NCBI GenBank assembly: GCA_016931575.1
Contig: JAFGEO010000055.1
Location: forward strand, 45,322 to 109,321
DNA: 64,000 nt
Direction: 5' to 3'
Origin: Bacteroidales bacterium
GTDB lineage: Bacteria > Bacteroidota > Bacteroidia > Bacteroidales > UBA10428
This document shows, piece by piece, positions 1-8,950 of this stretch. A program made the position numbers and the translations under genes. The first letter of the stretch is position 1, and each line of letters starts with the position of its first letter. Under the pieces are notes generated by a model that worked only from the letters and a program-made list of their open reading frames with translations, was not told the DNA's origin and ran no database searches.

Positions 1-18
1 GGGCTCTAATTGAACGAG

Positions 19-537
19 ATGATTATTGATATTACAGAAATAGAAAAACTCGCCAGGAAGAGAAGGTCTGAAAACCTTAGATTTATTGCCTTTTTGAAAG
101 AAAAAAATAAAAGGTATATCGATCATCTGGTTATGGAGCTGAATAAGTATTTCAGTGCCGAGATATCTTGTACAGCTTGCGGACACTGCTGTACAAAACT
201 GCGCCCGATTCTTGCTGAAAGTGATATCGACCAGCTTGTTAAGGTTACGAAGATGACCCGTTCGAAGTTTAAGAAGGAATATATTGAGATGGATGAAGAA
301 GGGGATATGCTTTTTAAGAATCTTCCCTGTTCATTTCTGAAAAACAACAAATGCACCATATACCATTACAGGCCGGAAGATTGCCAGGAATATCCCAACC
401 TTCATAAGATCGATTTTGTAGAACGCATTTTTGGTATCATGGAAAATTATTCCATTTGCCCAATTGTATTCAATGTGATCGAAGCCCTGAAAGACCGCCT
501 TGATTTTAAGTCGGGATCAAAGCCTGCTGATACCTAA
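19..537 (+). CDS. YkgJ-family cysteine cluster protein
   Basis: Small cytosolic protein of the CxxCxxCC (YkgJ) family, thought to bind zinc or an Fe-S cluster; the exact role of the family is unknown. A first cluster reads CTACGHCC near residue 55, and further cysteines follow in CSFLKNNKCTIY and EDCQEYP, the usual two-part layout. An in-frame TAA at 7-9 means the gene cannot extend further upstream. A TTG at 10 and an ATG at 19 are both possible starts; I prefer the ATG. The gene converges on hisG with only 4 nt between the stop codons. Confidence 0.85.
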   Translation: MIIDITEIEKLARKRRSENLRFIAFLKEKNKRYIDHLVMELNKYFSAEISCTACGHCCTKLRPILAESDIDQLVKVTKMTRSKFKKEYIEMDEEGDMLFKNLPCSFLKNNKCTIYHYRPEDCQEYPNLHKIDFVERIFGIMENYSICPIVFNVIEALKDRLDFKSGSKPADT

Positions 538-541
538 AAAC

Positions 542-1588
542 TTAAAGATTTAATACATCGATATTCTGGATCGAAGAATCGATCGGGATGGTATCGATAT
601 TGGCGGCTCCCCGCTTAGCGAGCTGGTAGCGCACCATAGCCAGTGACAGATTTTTGTCGCTGCGGTTAACCTGGATACTGAACTCGGTGAATGATTTTCC
701 CGGATTTTTTGTAGGTTCATCCGCGAACAGGACATTTTCGCCCAGGTATTTTTCGATGTCATTCACCCTGTCATTTGAAATATTGAAGACAATAAGCACC
801 TTATCTTCGGCATTCACAACCCCATACAGGTTTAGCAGGAACATTTTCAACAGCTCAAGTTTTTCGGGGTCCTTTTTAAGTTCAGGATTAATGTAGATCC
901 CGGTTTCCGATTCGATCACAGTTTCGGTGATGTGCAGGCCATAGTTACGGATGGCACTTCCACTCTGGGTGATCTCCAGCCCAATGTCTGCTCCGCCGTT
1001 CTTGATTTTTGCCTCGGTTTTCCCCCAGGTCTCATAGATCAGGATACCCTTGCGGATGCGGCTGGGAGTTTTGTATTTTTGGACCGAGAATTCGGAGTAT
1101 GAATCAAAAAGGCCTATTTTTTTCAGGGTTTCCCGGATCCAGTTCAAGGCCAGATAAGGCATTTCGGTAACCACCGTTATAAGCTCCTTTTCGCTGCATA
1201 AATGGTTTAGGAAATCCTCTGTTGTAGGATATTCCGGCACATTGGTAATACCAACCAGGCGAACATTGCCCCGATTCAGCGACAGTACCTTCTCAAGTCT
1301 GATCGCTGTGTTGTACTCAAGCTGTAATTCCAGGATGCGCTCTCTGATCCAGTCATCGCCGGCAATAGCAACATCCAGTTCACCGATTCCCAGCTGGGAG
1401 CCAAATTCCTGAGGACGGCCATCCCAGCCAAACAGGAAGTTGACCGTGGAGAAGGAAGTCGGGCCGCCGGATTCGTACCCCCTGGTTTCAAACCCGGCAG
1501 TTTCAAGCAAAGAAATAAGATTGCCACCCCGGTTGGGATTCGCCAAAGAACCCGCCGGCATGCCGATGATGAGTTGCTCCTTATTCAT
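542..1588 (-). CDS. hisG: ATP phosphoribosyltransferase (HisG), divergent long form
   Basis: Likely catalyses the first step of histidine synthesis, joining ATP and PRPP to give phosphoribosyl-ATP. The N-terminus has the HisG pattern IIGMPAGSL, followed by GRPQEFGSQLGIGELDVAIA and GDDWIRER, which match the family RPQEIP...DxGITGxDxI signature. At 348 aa it is longer than classical short (about 200 aa) or long (about 290 aa) HisG proteins, and the C-terminal part (from about residue 230) would hold the regulatory domain. It lies 32 nt downstream of hisI and probably shares its transcript. The other his genes are absent from the window. Identity is good; catalytic competence is inferred. Confidence 0.8.
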   Translation of the reverse strand: MNKEQLIIGMPAGSLANPNRGGNLISLLETAGFETRGYESGGPTSFSTVNFLFGWDGRPQEFGSQLGIGELDVAIAGDDWIRERILELQLEYNTAIRLEKVLSLNRGNVRLVGITNVPEYPTTEDFLNHLCSEKELITVVTEMPYLALNWIRETLKKIGLFDSYSEFSVQKYKTPSRIRKGILIYETWGKTEAKIKNGGADIGLEITQSGSAIRNYGLHITETVIESETGIYINPELKKDPEKLELLKMFLLNLYGVVNAEDKVLIVFNISNDRVNDIEKYLGENVLFADEPTKNPGKSFTEFSIQVNRSDKNLSLAMVRYQLAKRGAANIDTIPIDSSIQNIDVLNL

Positions 1589-1620
1589 TAATATATGGTT
1601 TTTAGGAACCGCTTAGGGTT

Positions 1621-2004
1621 CTATTCTGTGAATGTAAGTTTGTCGCCCTCGATCTTTCTGTAATAACAGGATGTATGGGGATTGCCATCCTCCTTTTTTG
1701 CATGGCAGGCACCTTTTCCCTGCGGGGTAACCATGTATAGCAATGAATTTTGTTCACAATTAATCCTGATCTCCTCAATTTTCAACATATCCCCAGAGGT
1801 CATTCCTTTTTTCCAGAGCTCTTTTCTGCTTCGGCTCCAATAGGTTGCATATCCGCTCTTAAGGGTTTCTTCAAAAGCAGCTTTATTGGCGAAAGCCAGG
1901 ATAAGGACTTCTTTAGTTGTGTAATCCTGGGTTACCACAGGAATAAGGGTTTCTCCATCTTCTCCGAAACTTAGCAGAAGATCCTTCGTGTATTCTTTAC
2001 TCAT
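1621..2004 (-). CDS. hisI: phosphoribosyl-AMP cyclohydrolase
   Basis: Third step of histidine synthesis: opens the adenine ring of phosphoribosyl-AMP. The 127-residue protein shows the family core WSRSRKELWKKGMTSGD, an INCEQNSLL segment in place of DCDxDxLL, and the metal-binding GACHAKK...SCYYR stretch. HisE is not fused to it. The ORF stays open upstream to 2076, but the start is placed at the ATG at 2004: that gives the normal family N-terminus, and a TATATTTG -7 element sits just upstream at 2027-2034, inside the longer frame. It is followed by hisG on the same strand. Confidence 0.9.
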   Translation of the reverse strand: MSKEYTKDLLLSFGEDGETLIPVVTQDYTTKEVLILAFANKAAFEETLKSGYATYWSRSRKELWKKGMTSGDMLKIEEIRINCEQNSLLYMVTPQGKGACHAKKEDGNPHTSCYYRKIEGDKLTFTE

Positions 2005-2026
2005 TTTGTTTTTGATTATAGGCCTG

Positions 2027-2034
2027 CAAATATA
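2027..2034 (-). promoter_or_regulatory. -7 element of hisI-hisG promoter
   Basis: The minus strand reads TATATTTG, a perfect match to the Bacteroidota -7 consensus TAnnTTTG, 23 nt before the hisI ATG. No convincing TTTG -33 box is visible, so this is only a moderate call. Confidence 0.45.
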
Positions 2035-2112
2035 GGATATCTCACCATAAAATGAAATGTATGGAGCTGTCTTCATTACCGGAAAGGGAAAAGCTTTGCC
2101 GGGAGTCCTGGA

Positions 2113-2733
2113 TCAGGGGGTGATCAGGATTGGTATGGATTTGGTCATGTAAGGATAGATCTCATTCACATCTTTGTTTTTTAATGAGATGCATCCAAGG
2201 GTCCAGTTGTACTTTCTGTCGATCAGCTCATCCATCCCTTCGGGCACCCCGTGGATTCCTATTTCACCTCCTATAGAGGCACTCCCGGGTATGTTACCAT
2301 TCGCTTTTGCTGCCTTGTGTTTGCGCCACGAATCGGTAGTTGGATAATCGATCCAGATAAATTTTGACCAGCTTTTATGCGGGTACTTAGTGATCATGTG
2401 GAATTCCCCTTCCGGGGTACACTGGTCCCCCTCTTTGCGCTTGTCATCAATCGGATTCCCCCCGAATACACAAGGGTATTCCTTGATAATCAGGCTATCA
2501 GTAGCAATTGTCAGGGTGTAATCAGACTTGTCGATTTTCAGGAGCAGGTCCTCCTTAGCAATGTCCAGGGAGTCAAGCAGGGAGGGAAGGGATTTGCTGT
2601 AGTTTATTAAATGGCCTGTCCGGGAGCTTGCAGCAGGATCACTGACATTGGAAGAGTTCCCTGGTTTGCCTGAATCAGCCGGAGTACAAAGAATCATAAA
2701 AAACAGGCTTGCCAAGAATCCCAGTTTCTTCAT
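2113..2733 (-). CDS. L,D-transpeptidase (YkuD) family exported protein
   Basis: Probable periplasmic peptidoglycan cross-linking or protein-anchoring enzyme. An N-terminal hydrophobic signal ends in FFMILC, possibly a poor lipobox. Residues 65 to the end form a YkuD domain: the conserved histidine is in IGIHGVPEGM, and the catalytic cysteine is in NWTLGCISL. The TLGC is a variant of the usual S/T-x-GC motif, and the arginine normally following the cysteine is a serine. The preceding gene ends in a clear terminator (2751-2777), so this gene probably has its own promoter or depends on read-through. Confidence 0.82.
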   Translation of the reverse strand: MKKLGFLASLFFMILCTPADSGKPGNSSNVSDPAASSRTGHLINYSKSLPSLLDSLDIAKEDLLLKIDKSDYTLTIATDSLIIKEYPCVFGGNPIDDKRKEGDQCTPEGEFHMITKYPHKSWSKFIWIDYPTTDSWRKHKAAKANGNIPGSASIGGEIGIHGVPEGMDELIDRKYNWTLGCISLKNKDVNEIYPYMTKSIPILITP

Positions 2734-2750
2734 TGCAGGTATGGATTAAG

Positions 2751-2777
2751 AAAAAAAAGCCCCTGGAAAGGGGCTTT
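2751..2777 (-). terminator. Rho-independent terminator of gene 2786-3250
   Basis: AAAGCCCC (2756-2763), a six-base loop, then GGGGCTTT (2770-2777). On the minus strand the stem is followed by a run of eight T. It lies 9 nt past the stop codon of the lipoprotein gene. Confidence 0.85.
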
Positions 2778-2785
2778 CTAACGAA

Positions 2786-3250
2786 TTATTTGTTCCAGTC
2801 TCCCAAAATACCGTGGACATAATATCCACTTTTAATTTCAACCAGCTTTTCAGCAAAAAGCTGGATGGGAGCCATCGCAGAATCTTCAGGAGATCCGAAA
2901 CGAACCCGGTGTGTAGCGGCTCCATACCTGACTTCGATGTAAGTATCGGAACCATCAGAAGCAATGTTGTTGGTATTGCTTTCAACCTTTTTAAAGGTTT
3001 TCCAGTCAAAGAGTTGCAGGATTTCATTCCAGTCCTCTGCATTAACAGCCTCCTCCAGATTATATTCTGAGCTCATGCAGTAGGTGAACATATTGTAAAA
3101 AATGTTCTCATTATTCATTACGAGAGAATCAGAAGGAAAACAAAAGGGATTTATGGTTACAACCTTTATCTCCAGGTTCTCAAGTTTCTGTTTTTCACAT
3201 CCAAAAAGTCCAGCCAACAGAAGGGCTGCAAGAATTAATTTAGTTTTCAT
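2786..3250 (-). CDS. lipoprotein of unknown function
   Basis: Not recognised. A 154-residue protein with a clean lipoprotein signal ending in LLAGLFGC (cysteine 18), so it is probably anchored in an outer or inner membrane. The mature part is a mixed alpha/beta domain with no motif I can name; it contains short stretches such as SDTYIEVRYG and GYYVHGIL. It starts 25 nt after the stop of the secreted 5'-nucleotidase gene and ends at a strong terminator, so the two form a likely operon. Confidence 0.75.
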   Translation of the reverse strand: MKTKLILAALLLAGLFGCEKQKLENLEIKVVTINPFCFPSDSLVMNNENIFYNMFTYCMSSEYNLEEAVNAEDWNEILQLFDWKTFKKVESNTNNIASDGSDTYIEVRYGAATHRVRFGSPEDSAMAPIQLFAEKLVEIKSGYYVHGILGDWNK

Positions 3251-3275
3251 AATCCATTAATGAAGTTTATAGTAT

Positions 3276-5078
3276 TTATAAGTTTTTTACCAGATTTCCG
3301 GGTAGCAAATAATCATCGCTATCGGTCCTGCGATACGTATCAGGAAGGTCCGGGATTCCGTTTTCATTAACATCGGTAAATGAGCACCCGTATTCCAGGA
3401 CTGATTTCCATATTTTAGCCTCCTGGATGCCGGGTGTGTAAGGATCGATATCGATCAGTGCTGCCTGAATATTCTTTACAATCTCACCATTTGCATGTTT
3501 CGGATTTAGTCTGATGAGGCCATAGCTCATTTTCCGAACCTCGGTAAAAAATTCCACCAATATCTTGTCGGTGGTAAATGCGTAGAGCTCACGGTTATCC
3601 TTTGAGCAGTCGAGGGGGTGATACGCATTGTTTTCGTCAGCAAGGTACACCGCACTGATCTTGTTCAATAATCCTCCGTCGGGATTAATATCAATCCGGA
3701 TTCCGCTGAAGAAGCAATAGTAACTTGGATCCCTGGTGCCGGCAATGAATACAAATTCAAGCATTCGTTTTAATTCTTCAGCAGTAAAATAGAATCGGGA
3801 TAAGGGGTATCCGGGAAGCTGGTCGTAGCCCGTCCCAAGCGAGGTTACCTCAAAAATTCCTTCCAGGCTTTGCATGCCGGGTTGTATTTCTTCGCGGATA
3901 AATCCTTGAGCAATAAGGGTAATGTGAGTGCCAATGCTATCATATTTGTTCACATAATAGTGCATAGCATCCGCAATAAAACCACCGATATTGGCTTCTT
4001 CCGGTTTTTGATCATCACGTGACAGCATAAATTCAGTCTCGAAATAGCTTGAGTCATACGCTATCTTTGCTTCATTCTGAACAAATTCCTTCACGAGATC
4101 ATACTGTTCCTCAATCTTTGATGCAATGGCCAGATCCGGTGCACACTCACGGCTAACAGGAATCAGCTCGTATTCGAGAAAGTCTTTATTATCCAGGTCA
4201 AGACTAAGCTTTCCAACGAATTGCCCTTTATCCTGCACCTGGATGATCGGGGTACCATCAACCAGTATGGGTTCTTCCAGAAGTGAATGTGTGTGGCCAC
4301 TGATTATGGCATCGATACCCCTAACTTTCTTAGCGAGGCGTATATCCTCCTTGTTTCTGTAATTACCTTTATCATCGTGGTAAACCCCTCCGTGAGAAAG
4401 GCAGATGACCAGGTCGGCATCCTCTTCTTTCTTTAGTTTCTTAACAATTTTTCTGGCTGTTTTTATACTTCCCGAGCGACTCAGAATATGGGCATTGGGG
4501 GCTGTTCTGAAAGCTTCCCTGCCGACCAGACTAAAGACACCAATGCGTATACCGTCTTTTTCAATGATGTGATAAGGCTTAATTATTTCCTGTTTCAACA
4601 GACCGGAGTAGCCCTCATGCAGGCAGATCTTATTTCCGATATTGGAGTTAAGCAATACGGGAGATCCCAAAGCATTGGCCCTTTCGGCATAGTTGACCAG
4701 GCTGTCTATGCCAAAATCAAATTCATGATTTCCCAGGGCAACAACATCATACCCCATTTCTTTCATCAGGTGCAGTTGAAAGCCGGTCCGGGATTCAAGT
4801 ACCTGGAAGAGGCTTCCCATCAGAAAATCGCCGGCATCCATAGTAAAAACCGGGTTATTGCTACCGGTGGACTGTTCATGGATTATCCCTGCAATCCGCG
4901 AAAAACCACCTACGGTACCGTATGGGCCTGTAGGGATATCTTCTTCCATCAGACTGGAATGGAGGTCATTGGTATGAAGAATGGTGACTTTCCGTTGTGC
5001 GTAGGCTGAAGGTCCTGAAAGTACTATGAGAAGAACCCACAGGGACGCCATCCATAACGGGAACTTAAACTTCCCCAT
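3276..5078 (-). CDS. secreted bifunctional metallophosphatase/5'-nucleotidase
   Basis: UshA/YfkN-type enzyme expected to hydrolyse extracellular nucleotides to nucleosides and phosphate. After a signal peptide ending in AYAQ come the metallophosphatase motifs: ILHTNDLHS, MDAGDFLMGS, ALGNHEFDFG, CLSHGG and SGHTHS. The C-terminal 5'-nucleotidase domain includes EANIGGFIADAM. A final tail reads DVNENGIPDLPD, which looks like a calcium-binding loop. I use the ATG at 5078 because MGKFKF gives the better signal peptide; an upstream ATG at 5111 is possible. It is the first gene of a likely two-gene unit with the lipoprotein 2786-3250. Confidence 0.9.
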   Translation of the reverse strand: MGKFKFPLWMASLWVLLIVLSGPSAYAQRKVTILHTNDLHSSLMEEDIPTGPYGTVGGFSRIAGIIHEQSTGSNNPVFTMDAGDFLMGSLFQVLESRTGFQLHLMKEMGYDVVALGNHEFDFGIDSLVNYAERANALGSPVLLNSNIGNKICLHEGYSGLLKQEIIKPYHIIEKDGIRIGVFSLVGREAFRTAPNAHILSRSGSIKTARKIVKKLKKEEDADLVICLSHGGVYHDDKGNYRNKEDIRLAKKVRGIDAIISGHTHSLLEEPILVDGTPIIQVQDKGQFVGKLSLDLDNKDFLEYELIPVSRECAPDLAIASKIEEQYDLVKEFVQNEAKIAYDSSYFETEFMLSRDDQKPEEANIGGFIADAMHYYVNKYDSIGTHITLIAQGFIREEIQPGMQSLEGIFEVTSLGTGYDQLPGYPLSRFYFTAEELKRMLEFVFIAGTRDPSYYCFFSGIRIDINPDGGLLNKISAVYLADENNAYHPLDCSKDNRELYAFTTDKILVEFFTEVRKMSYGLIRLNPKHANGEIVKNIQAALIDIDPYTPGIQEAKIWKSVLEYGCSFTDVNENGIPDLPDTYRRTDSDDYLLPGNLVKNL

Positions 5079-5404
5079 CCAACTATTTCTTCCTGAAATA
5101 CCAGCCACCATGTTATTTGTTATATTTCTGGTTATGGTTATGTTCTACGGCGTACACTATCAAAGGGTTGCATAAAAACTAAAATATTGATGCGGACACC
5201 GGAAATCATAATTCAGAACTGGGAAAATAAAGCAAATGCTGTGCCCTCAAATTTTAATTTGCAGGTTAAAAATTGCGAAAGAGGAGGGTTTCCTGGCAAC
5301 AAAAATCAAGGAGCGTCAAATAGATCCTGAAATCAGGTTGGTAGCATAAACTGGCTGTTCTTTCATTTTTTCAGAATCACCAGGTTTGAATGCGCTTACT
5401 GCGG

Positions 5405-5974
5405 TCAGAAAGAAGGCTGGGGAGGAATTTTAGAGCAGGGAACGGCTCCCCGGCGGTCACAATTCAGATCATACAGCATCCCAAGGCTTATATGTGGCTC
5501 AATAAATACCAGATTAAGCCTTAGCTCGAGATAGGGGTGCAGGCATTTGCCCAGTTTTGTTTTTACGCCACCTCCGATATCCATTCCGAAATTCGAGAAT
5601 CCCTTATCCTCGCGGTAGAGGTTATTTTCATAGTTTATGAAACCATTGTACGAAAGGTTAACAAGGCCATAGAATTTCCAGCTCTCATAATTATACACCC
5701 CCAGATGAACATCAGAACCCAGGTAGAGCTCATGAACCCGGTTAAACCATGGGTAATAACTCAACTTTGGGACAATGCTTAATCCTTCAAGGAGATCAAT
5801 CTGCTTAATCGGAAACTCAGCGCGTATATCGAGTCCCAGTCCTAAACGGATAAGGTTAAAATCGATTCCGCCACCAATCTTGTTGTTTTCATATTGGCGC
5901 CTCTGGGCATGTGTGTTCAGACTCAAAATGAGGAATGCGGCGAATAAAGATACCTTCAGGTAATTGGCTTTCAT
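5405..5974 (-). CDS. outer-membrane beta-barrel-like protein
   Basis: Exported protein of 189 residues with a cleavable signal ending in NTHAQ. The mature part is a series of amphipathic strands with alternating hydrophobic residues and many glycines (for example KIGGGIDFNLIRLGLGLDIR), as in small outer-membrane barrels. The C-terminus (CDRRGAVPCSKIPPQPSF) has two cysteines and does not end in an aromatic strand, which is less typical. No specific function can be given. It stands alone: about 120 nt separate it from the next minus-strand gene, and nearly 300 nt lie upstream. Confidence 0.6.
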   Translation of the reverse strand: MKANYLKVSLFAAFLILSLNTHAQRRQYENNKIGGGIDFNLIRLGLGLDIRAEFPIKQIDLLEGLSIVPKLSYYPWFNRVHELYLGSDVHLGVYNYESWKFYGLVNLSYNGFINYENNLYREDKGFSNFGMDIGGGVKTKLGKCLHPYLELRLNLVFIEPHISLGMLYDLNCDRRGAVPCSKIPPQPSF

Positions 5975-6096
5975 GAGCTGTAAATTTGATCTGTAAAGGT
6001 ATACTCCCTTAAAGAATTTTCCAGTTTATCTTTGAACAGGTAGTAAACTTTTACTATAACGTTGGAAAAACTGAAATCGTGTGGCGTACAGGAGGA

Positions 6097-6597
6097 TCAA
6101 TAATGTCGTTTTCCCTTAAACAGATACCGGTAGCTTTCTGAATCGATTACCCAGTGGTATGCGACGCGCAGACTATCATCATCAAACAGTACAGTGTATT
6201 CCCTATAGTAGGTGTCACCTATCAGCGCGAAAGTCGCTTCAAAGCTGTTGTCATCTGAGAACTCTAAGGTGTCAGTAACCAGGAAATCCGTACCTTCCAT
6301 GTTAATGGTATCGCGAATCAGTACAACACAGGCTTCGCATTCACCCTTATTGATAAGGATTTCCCGGGGGGAAGAACCCTCCTCACTAATAGTACGCACT
6401 GAATCCATCGGATGGACGGAGTAATATTCGTAAGATTCGGTCCCCGAATAAGTCCCTGTCAGATTATCCCTGAAATCCGATGTATTATCTTTTCGGCAGC
6501 CAGACAGAAAAAAAAGTAGCAGCAGGGTATATACTGAAAACCGGATAAATAGTTTCTGTCCTCTCAGATATTGATATGCTTTTTGGGTGTTAGTCAT
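6097..6597 (-). CDS. lipoprotein of unknown function, coupled to rsgA
   Basis: Not recognised. The 166-residue product has a long N-region, then a hydrophobic stretch ending in LLFFLSGC (cysteine 34), a good lipobox. The mature domain is rich in beta strands and acidic residues (DNLTGTYSGTESYEYYS; DTLEFSDDNSFEATFAL), which resembles the lipocalin-like lipoproteins common in Bacteroidota, although I cannot assign a family. Its start overlaps the rsgA stop by 8 nt, which indicates translational coupling and sets the start codon. Confidence 0.7.
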   Translation of the reverse strand: MTNTQKAYQYLRGQKLFIRFSVYTLLLLFFLSGCRKDNTSDFRDNLTGTYSGTESYEYYSVHPMDSVRTISEEGSSPREILINKGECEACVVLIRDTINMEGTDFLVTDTLEFSDDNSFEATFALIGDTYYREYTVLFDDDSLRVAYHWVIDSESYRYLFKGKRHY

Positions 6598-7669
6598 CGT
6601 GCTTGTTACTAATGTGTTTTTTATTCTTCTTAAAATCCTTGATAAATTTTCCCAAGTCTTTATCTTTTTTCCTTTTTTCAGCCTGGGAGAGTGAAAAATG
6701 TTCGCTTTCCCTTTCCATTCTCAGGAAATTCCGATAGGTGTTATCGTCAATTTTCCCTTGCTGTACTGCTGCAATTACTGCACAACCTTCCTCGTGGGCG
6801 TGGGAGCAATCGCTGTACCTGCATTCGCTGGCAAGCAGAGTGATTTCCCGGAAAGTTAGTTCCATCCCGGATACAGAATCAGCTATTCCGACTTCCCGGA
6901 TCCCCGGATTGTCGATGAAGATCCCCCCGTCAGGAAGTATGTGTAGCTGCCGGTGGCTGGTAGTATGTTTACCCTTGTTAGTCGAGGAACTGATTTCCCG
7001 GGTCTCCATGATTTTTTCGTTGGCCAGGGTATTAAGCAGGGTTGATTTGCCAACTCCTGAAGAACCGAGAAGGCAGTAGGTGCAACCTTTCCTGATATGC
7101 TGCCTGAGTGCTTCGAATCCTCCCCTGGTCAGGTTGCTTACCGCTACGACCGGGATATTACCAATCCTTTCAATAAGCTGTTGCTTCAGGCTTTGAAGTT
7201 CATCCTCAGCAATCAGGTCTGTTTTGCTCAGTAGAATCAAGGGCGTGATTTTTGACTCGTAGCAGATTGTCAGATACCGCTCCAGGCGATTCAGGTTAAA
7301 ATCCCTGTCAACTGCCTGAACGATCCATGCCCTGTCAATATTGCATGCAATCAGCTGCTTTTCTCCATGCTTCCCGACAGCCTCTCTTTCCAGGACTGTG
7401 GTTCTTGGAAAAACGGAATGGATGATTACCTTATCGCTGTCGTAGGCAGAAACTGCAACCCAATCTCCCACTGCGGGGAAATCAAGACGGCTTTTAGCCG
7501 CAAACCTGAGGTTGCCAATTACCTCAGCATCTTTTTCTCCCTCCTCATCCATGACATGATACCGGTCACGGTGCTCTGCGCTGACCCTGGCTACACCGAA
7601 ATCAGTCAATCCTTGTTCCTGCCTGCACTTCTCAAAAACAGTGCTATATCCTATATCTTCAAGTTTCAT
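6590..7669 (-). CDS. rsgA: ribosome small subunit-dependent GTPase A
   Basis: Circularly permuted GTPase that checks late maturation of the 30S subunit. An N-terminal OB-fold (residues 10-100) is followed by the GTPase domain with G4 LLSKTDL (the usual NKxD is SKTD), G1 GSSGVGKS, the switch region KGKHTTSHRQL and G3 DNPGIRE. The C-terminal zinc site has CRYSDCSHAHEEGC. The length of 359 residues is normal. A lysine-rich tail follows. Downstream it overlaps an unrelated lipoprotein gene by 8 nt. Confidence 0.95.
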   Translation of the reverse strand: MKLEDIGYSTVFEKCRQEQGLTDFGVARVSAEHRDRYHVMDEEGEKDAEVIGNLRFAAKSRLDFPAVGDWVAVSAYDSDKVIIHSVFPRTTVLEREAVGKHGEKQLIACNIDRAWIVQAVDRDFNLNRLERYLTICYESKITPLILLSKTDLIAEDELQSLKQQLIERIGNIPVVAVSNLTRGGFEALRQHIRKGCTYCLLGSSGVGKSTLLNTLANEKIMETREISSSTNKGKHTTSHRQLHILPDGGIFIDNPGIREVGIADSVSGMELTFREITLLASECRYSDCSHAHEEGCAVIAAVQQGKIDDNTYRNFLRMERESEHFSLSQAEKRKKDKDLGKFIKDFKKNKKHISNKHDD

Positions 7670-7694
7670 TAAACTAAACGTTGATTCTGCGGAC

Positions 7695-7702
7695 CAAAGT
7701 TA
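7695..7702 (-). promoter_or_regulatory. -7 element of rsgA promoter
   Basis: The minus strand reads TAACTTTG, a perfect TAnnTTTG match, 25 nt before the rsgA ATG. The -33 region is poor. Confidence 0.4.
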
Positions 7703-7709
7703 AGCCTGC

Positions 7710-8756
7710 CTATTCAAAATCTGAATCTTTTAATGCTTTATAACGGTTTCCCCAGAACTTATATTTTGTAAGAGAGGTGCACTCAACCAGTATTCTCACG
7801 AATTTATAGGGTAGTAGTGAGTGAACCAGCCTGTATCCAAGGGTAAGGATAAGAAAAAATACTCCGGTTTTCAGCAGAAAACCTGCCACTGGTCCCAGGA
7901 TAAATTCCAGATCAAAGACCGGATCAAGGATAAGGTTCCAGACGATGATCGAGGAGAAGGCCAGGATTGCCGCGACATACCCATGGCCCGTGTGAATGGC
8001 CTTTTTGGGGCATTGACTCATGCAGTGCATACAGCTTTCGCAATTATAGGTCCAGAAAGGCCTGTTATTAACGGATTTAATGGCTTTTACAGGGCACTGT
8101 TCAATGCATACCCCGCAATTGTCGCATGCTCCGGAGGGATAAAAGGTCTTGGCAAACAGAAACCTTCCGAAGAGATAGTAGAGAATGGCAACCGGAGCAA
8201 ACGGAATATCCCAGATATTTTCATACCAGTTTTTGAAACTGCGTTTACCGTTGAGTAATTCTTCTGCCAGCAGGCAAACCCGCTTTTTGTTTTTTTTATG
8301 GATCCAGCTGACCGTAGGTTTGTTCAGTGCCGGATGAAGCGAGAGCCAATTCGAAGGAAGGTCTATGGGGGCCATACCCTGAATATGGTACCCCTTCAGT
8401 TTGAGGATCATTCCGGAAAGCAGGAAGGCGATACCGGTCAGCCCGGGAGTCACAAAATTTCCAATCTTCATTCCGGCCCTGGTATTCATCAACACAATCC
8501 GGTTACTTCCCTTTGGGAACCGCATAATGAAATGCAGCATGGCAGGGGGATAGTTGAATCCGTGAATGGGTGAGACAAAGATAATCAGGGCATCATTTGC
8601 AGGTTTGCCTATATGTAAACGGTCCATTTTACCGATGTTTATACTTTGTGATGGGATTTCCCTGCATTCAGCCACCCGGGCAAACCACTCAGCTACCTTG
8701 GCTGAGTTACCGGTACCCGTGAAATAATAGATTGTTATGCGTTCAGGATTAGGCAT
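7710..8756 (-). CDS. EFR1-family flavodoxin-ferredoxin membrane protein
   Basis: Putative electron-transfer protein of the EFRO/EFR1 type. Residues 5-150 are a flavodoxin-like domain beginning IYYFTGTGNSAKVAEWFA, which is the FMN phosphate loop. Two 4Fe-4S clusters follow, CDNCGVCIEQCPVKAI and CESCMHCMSQCPKKAI (about residues 210-255). The C-terminal part contains two or three hydrophobic helices (GYVAAILAFSSIIVWNLIL; GPVAGFLLKTGVFFLILTL), so the protein is membrane-attached. It has its own strong promoter. The physiological partner is unknown. Confidence 0.88.
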   Translation of the reverse strand: MPNPERITIYYFTGTGNSAKVAEWFARVAECREIPSQSINIGKMDRLHIGKPANDALIIFVSPIHGFNYPPAMLHFIMRFPKGSNRIVLMNTRAGMKIGNFVTPGLTGIAFLLSGMILKLKGYHIQGMAPIDLPSNWLSLHPALNKPTVSWIHKKNKKRVCLLAEELLNGKRSFKNWYENIWDIPFAPVAILYYLFGRFLFAKTFYPSGACDNCGVCIEQCPVKAIKSVNNRPFWTYNCESCMHCMSQCPKKAIHTGHGYVAAILAFSSIIVWNLILDPVFDLEFILGPVAGFLLKTGVFFLILTLGYRLVHSLLPYKFVRILVECTSLTKYKFWGNRYKALKDSDFE

Positions 8757-8776
8757 TGGAATTGGTTTAATAGCAC

Positions 8777-8806
8777 CAAAATTAAACTATAAACTGAAAC
8801 TACAAA
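8777..8806 (-). promoter_or_regulatory. Bacteroidota promoter of the EFR1 gene
   Basis: The minus strand has TTTG (8803-8806), an 18-nt spacer, then TAATTTTG (8777-8784). Both boxes match the -33/-7 consensus, and the predicted start lies a few bases before the ATG at 8756. The nikR promoter has the same 18-nt spacing. Confidence 0.7.
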
Positions 8807-8950
8807 GTCCGTCCAAACCTTAAGTGGGAAAGAGGGCTGGCTGCTATCGGTTTGCCATTCACAACGGAGTTCAATTACTATCTGGTATGCTGGGATTGAG
8901 CAATGGGATAGGCCAGGTAGTTACGAATCGAAAACAAACCAGCCTTTTAA

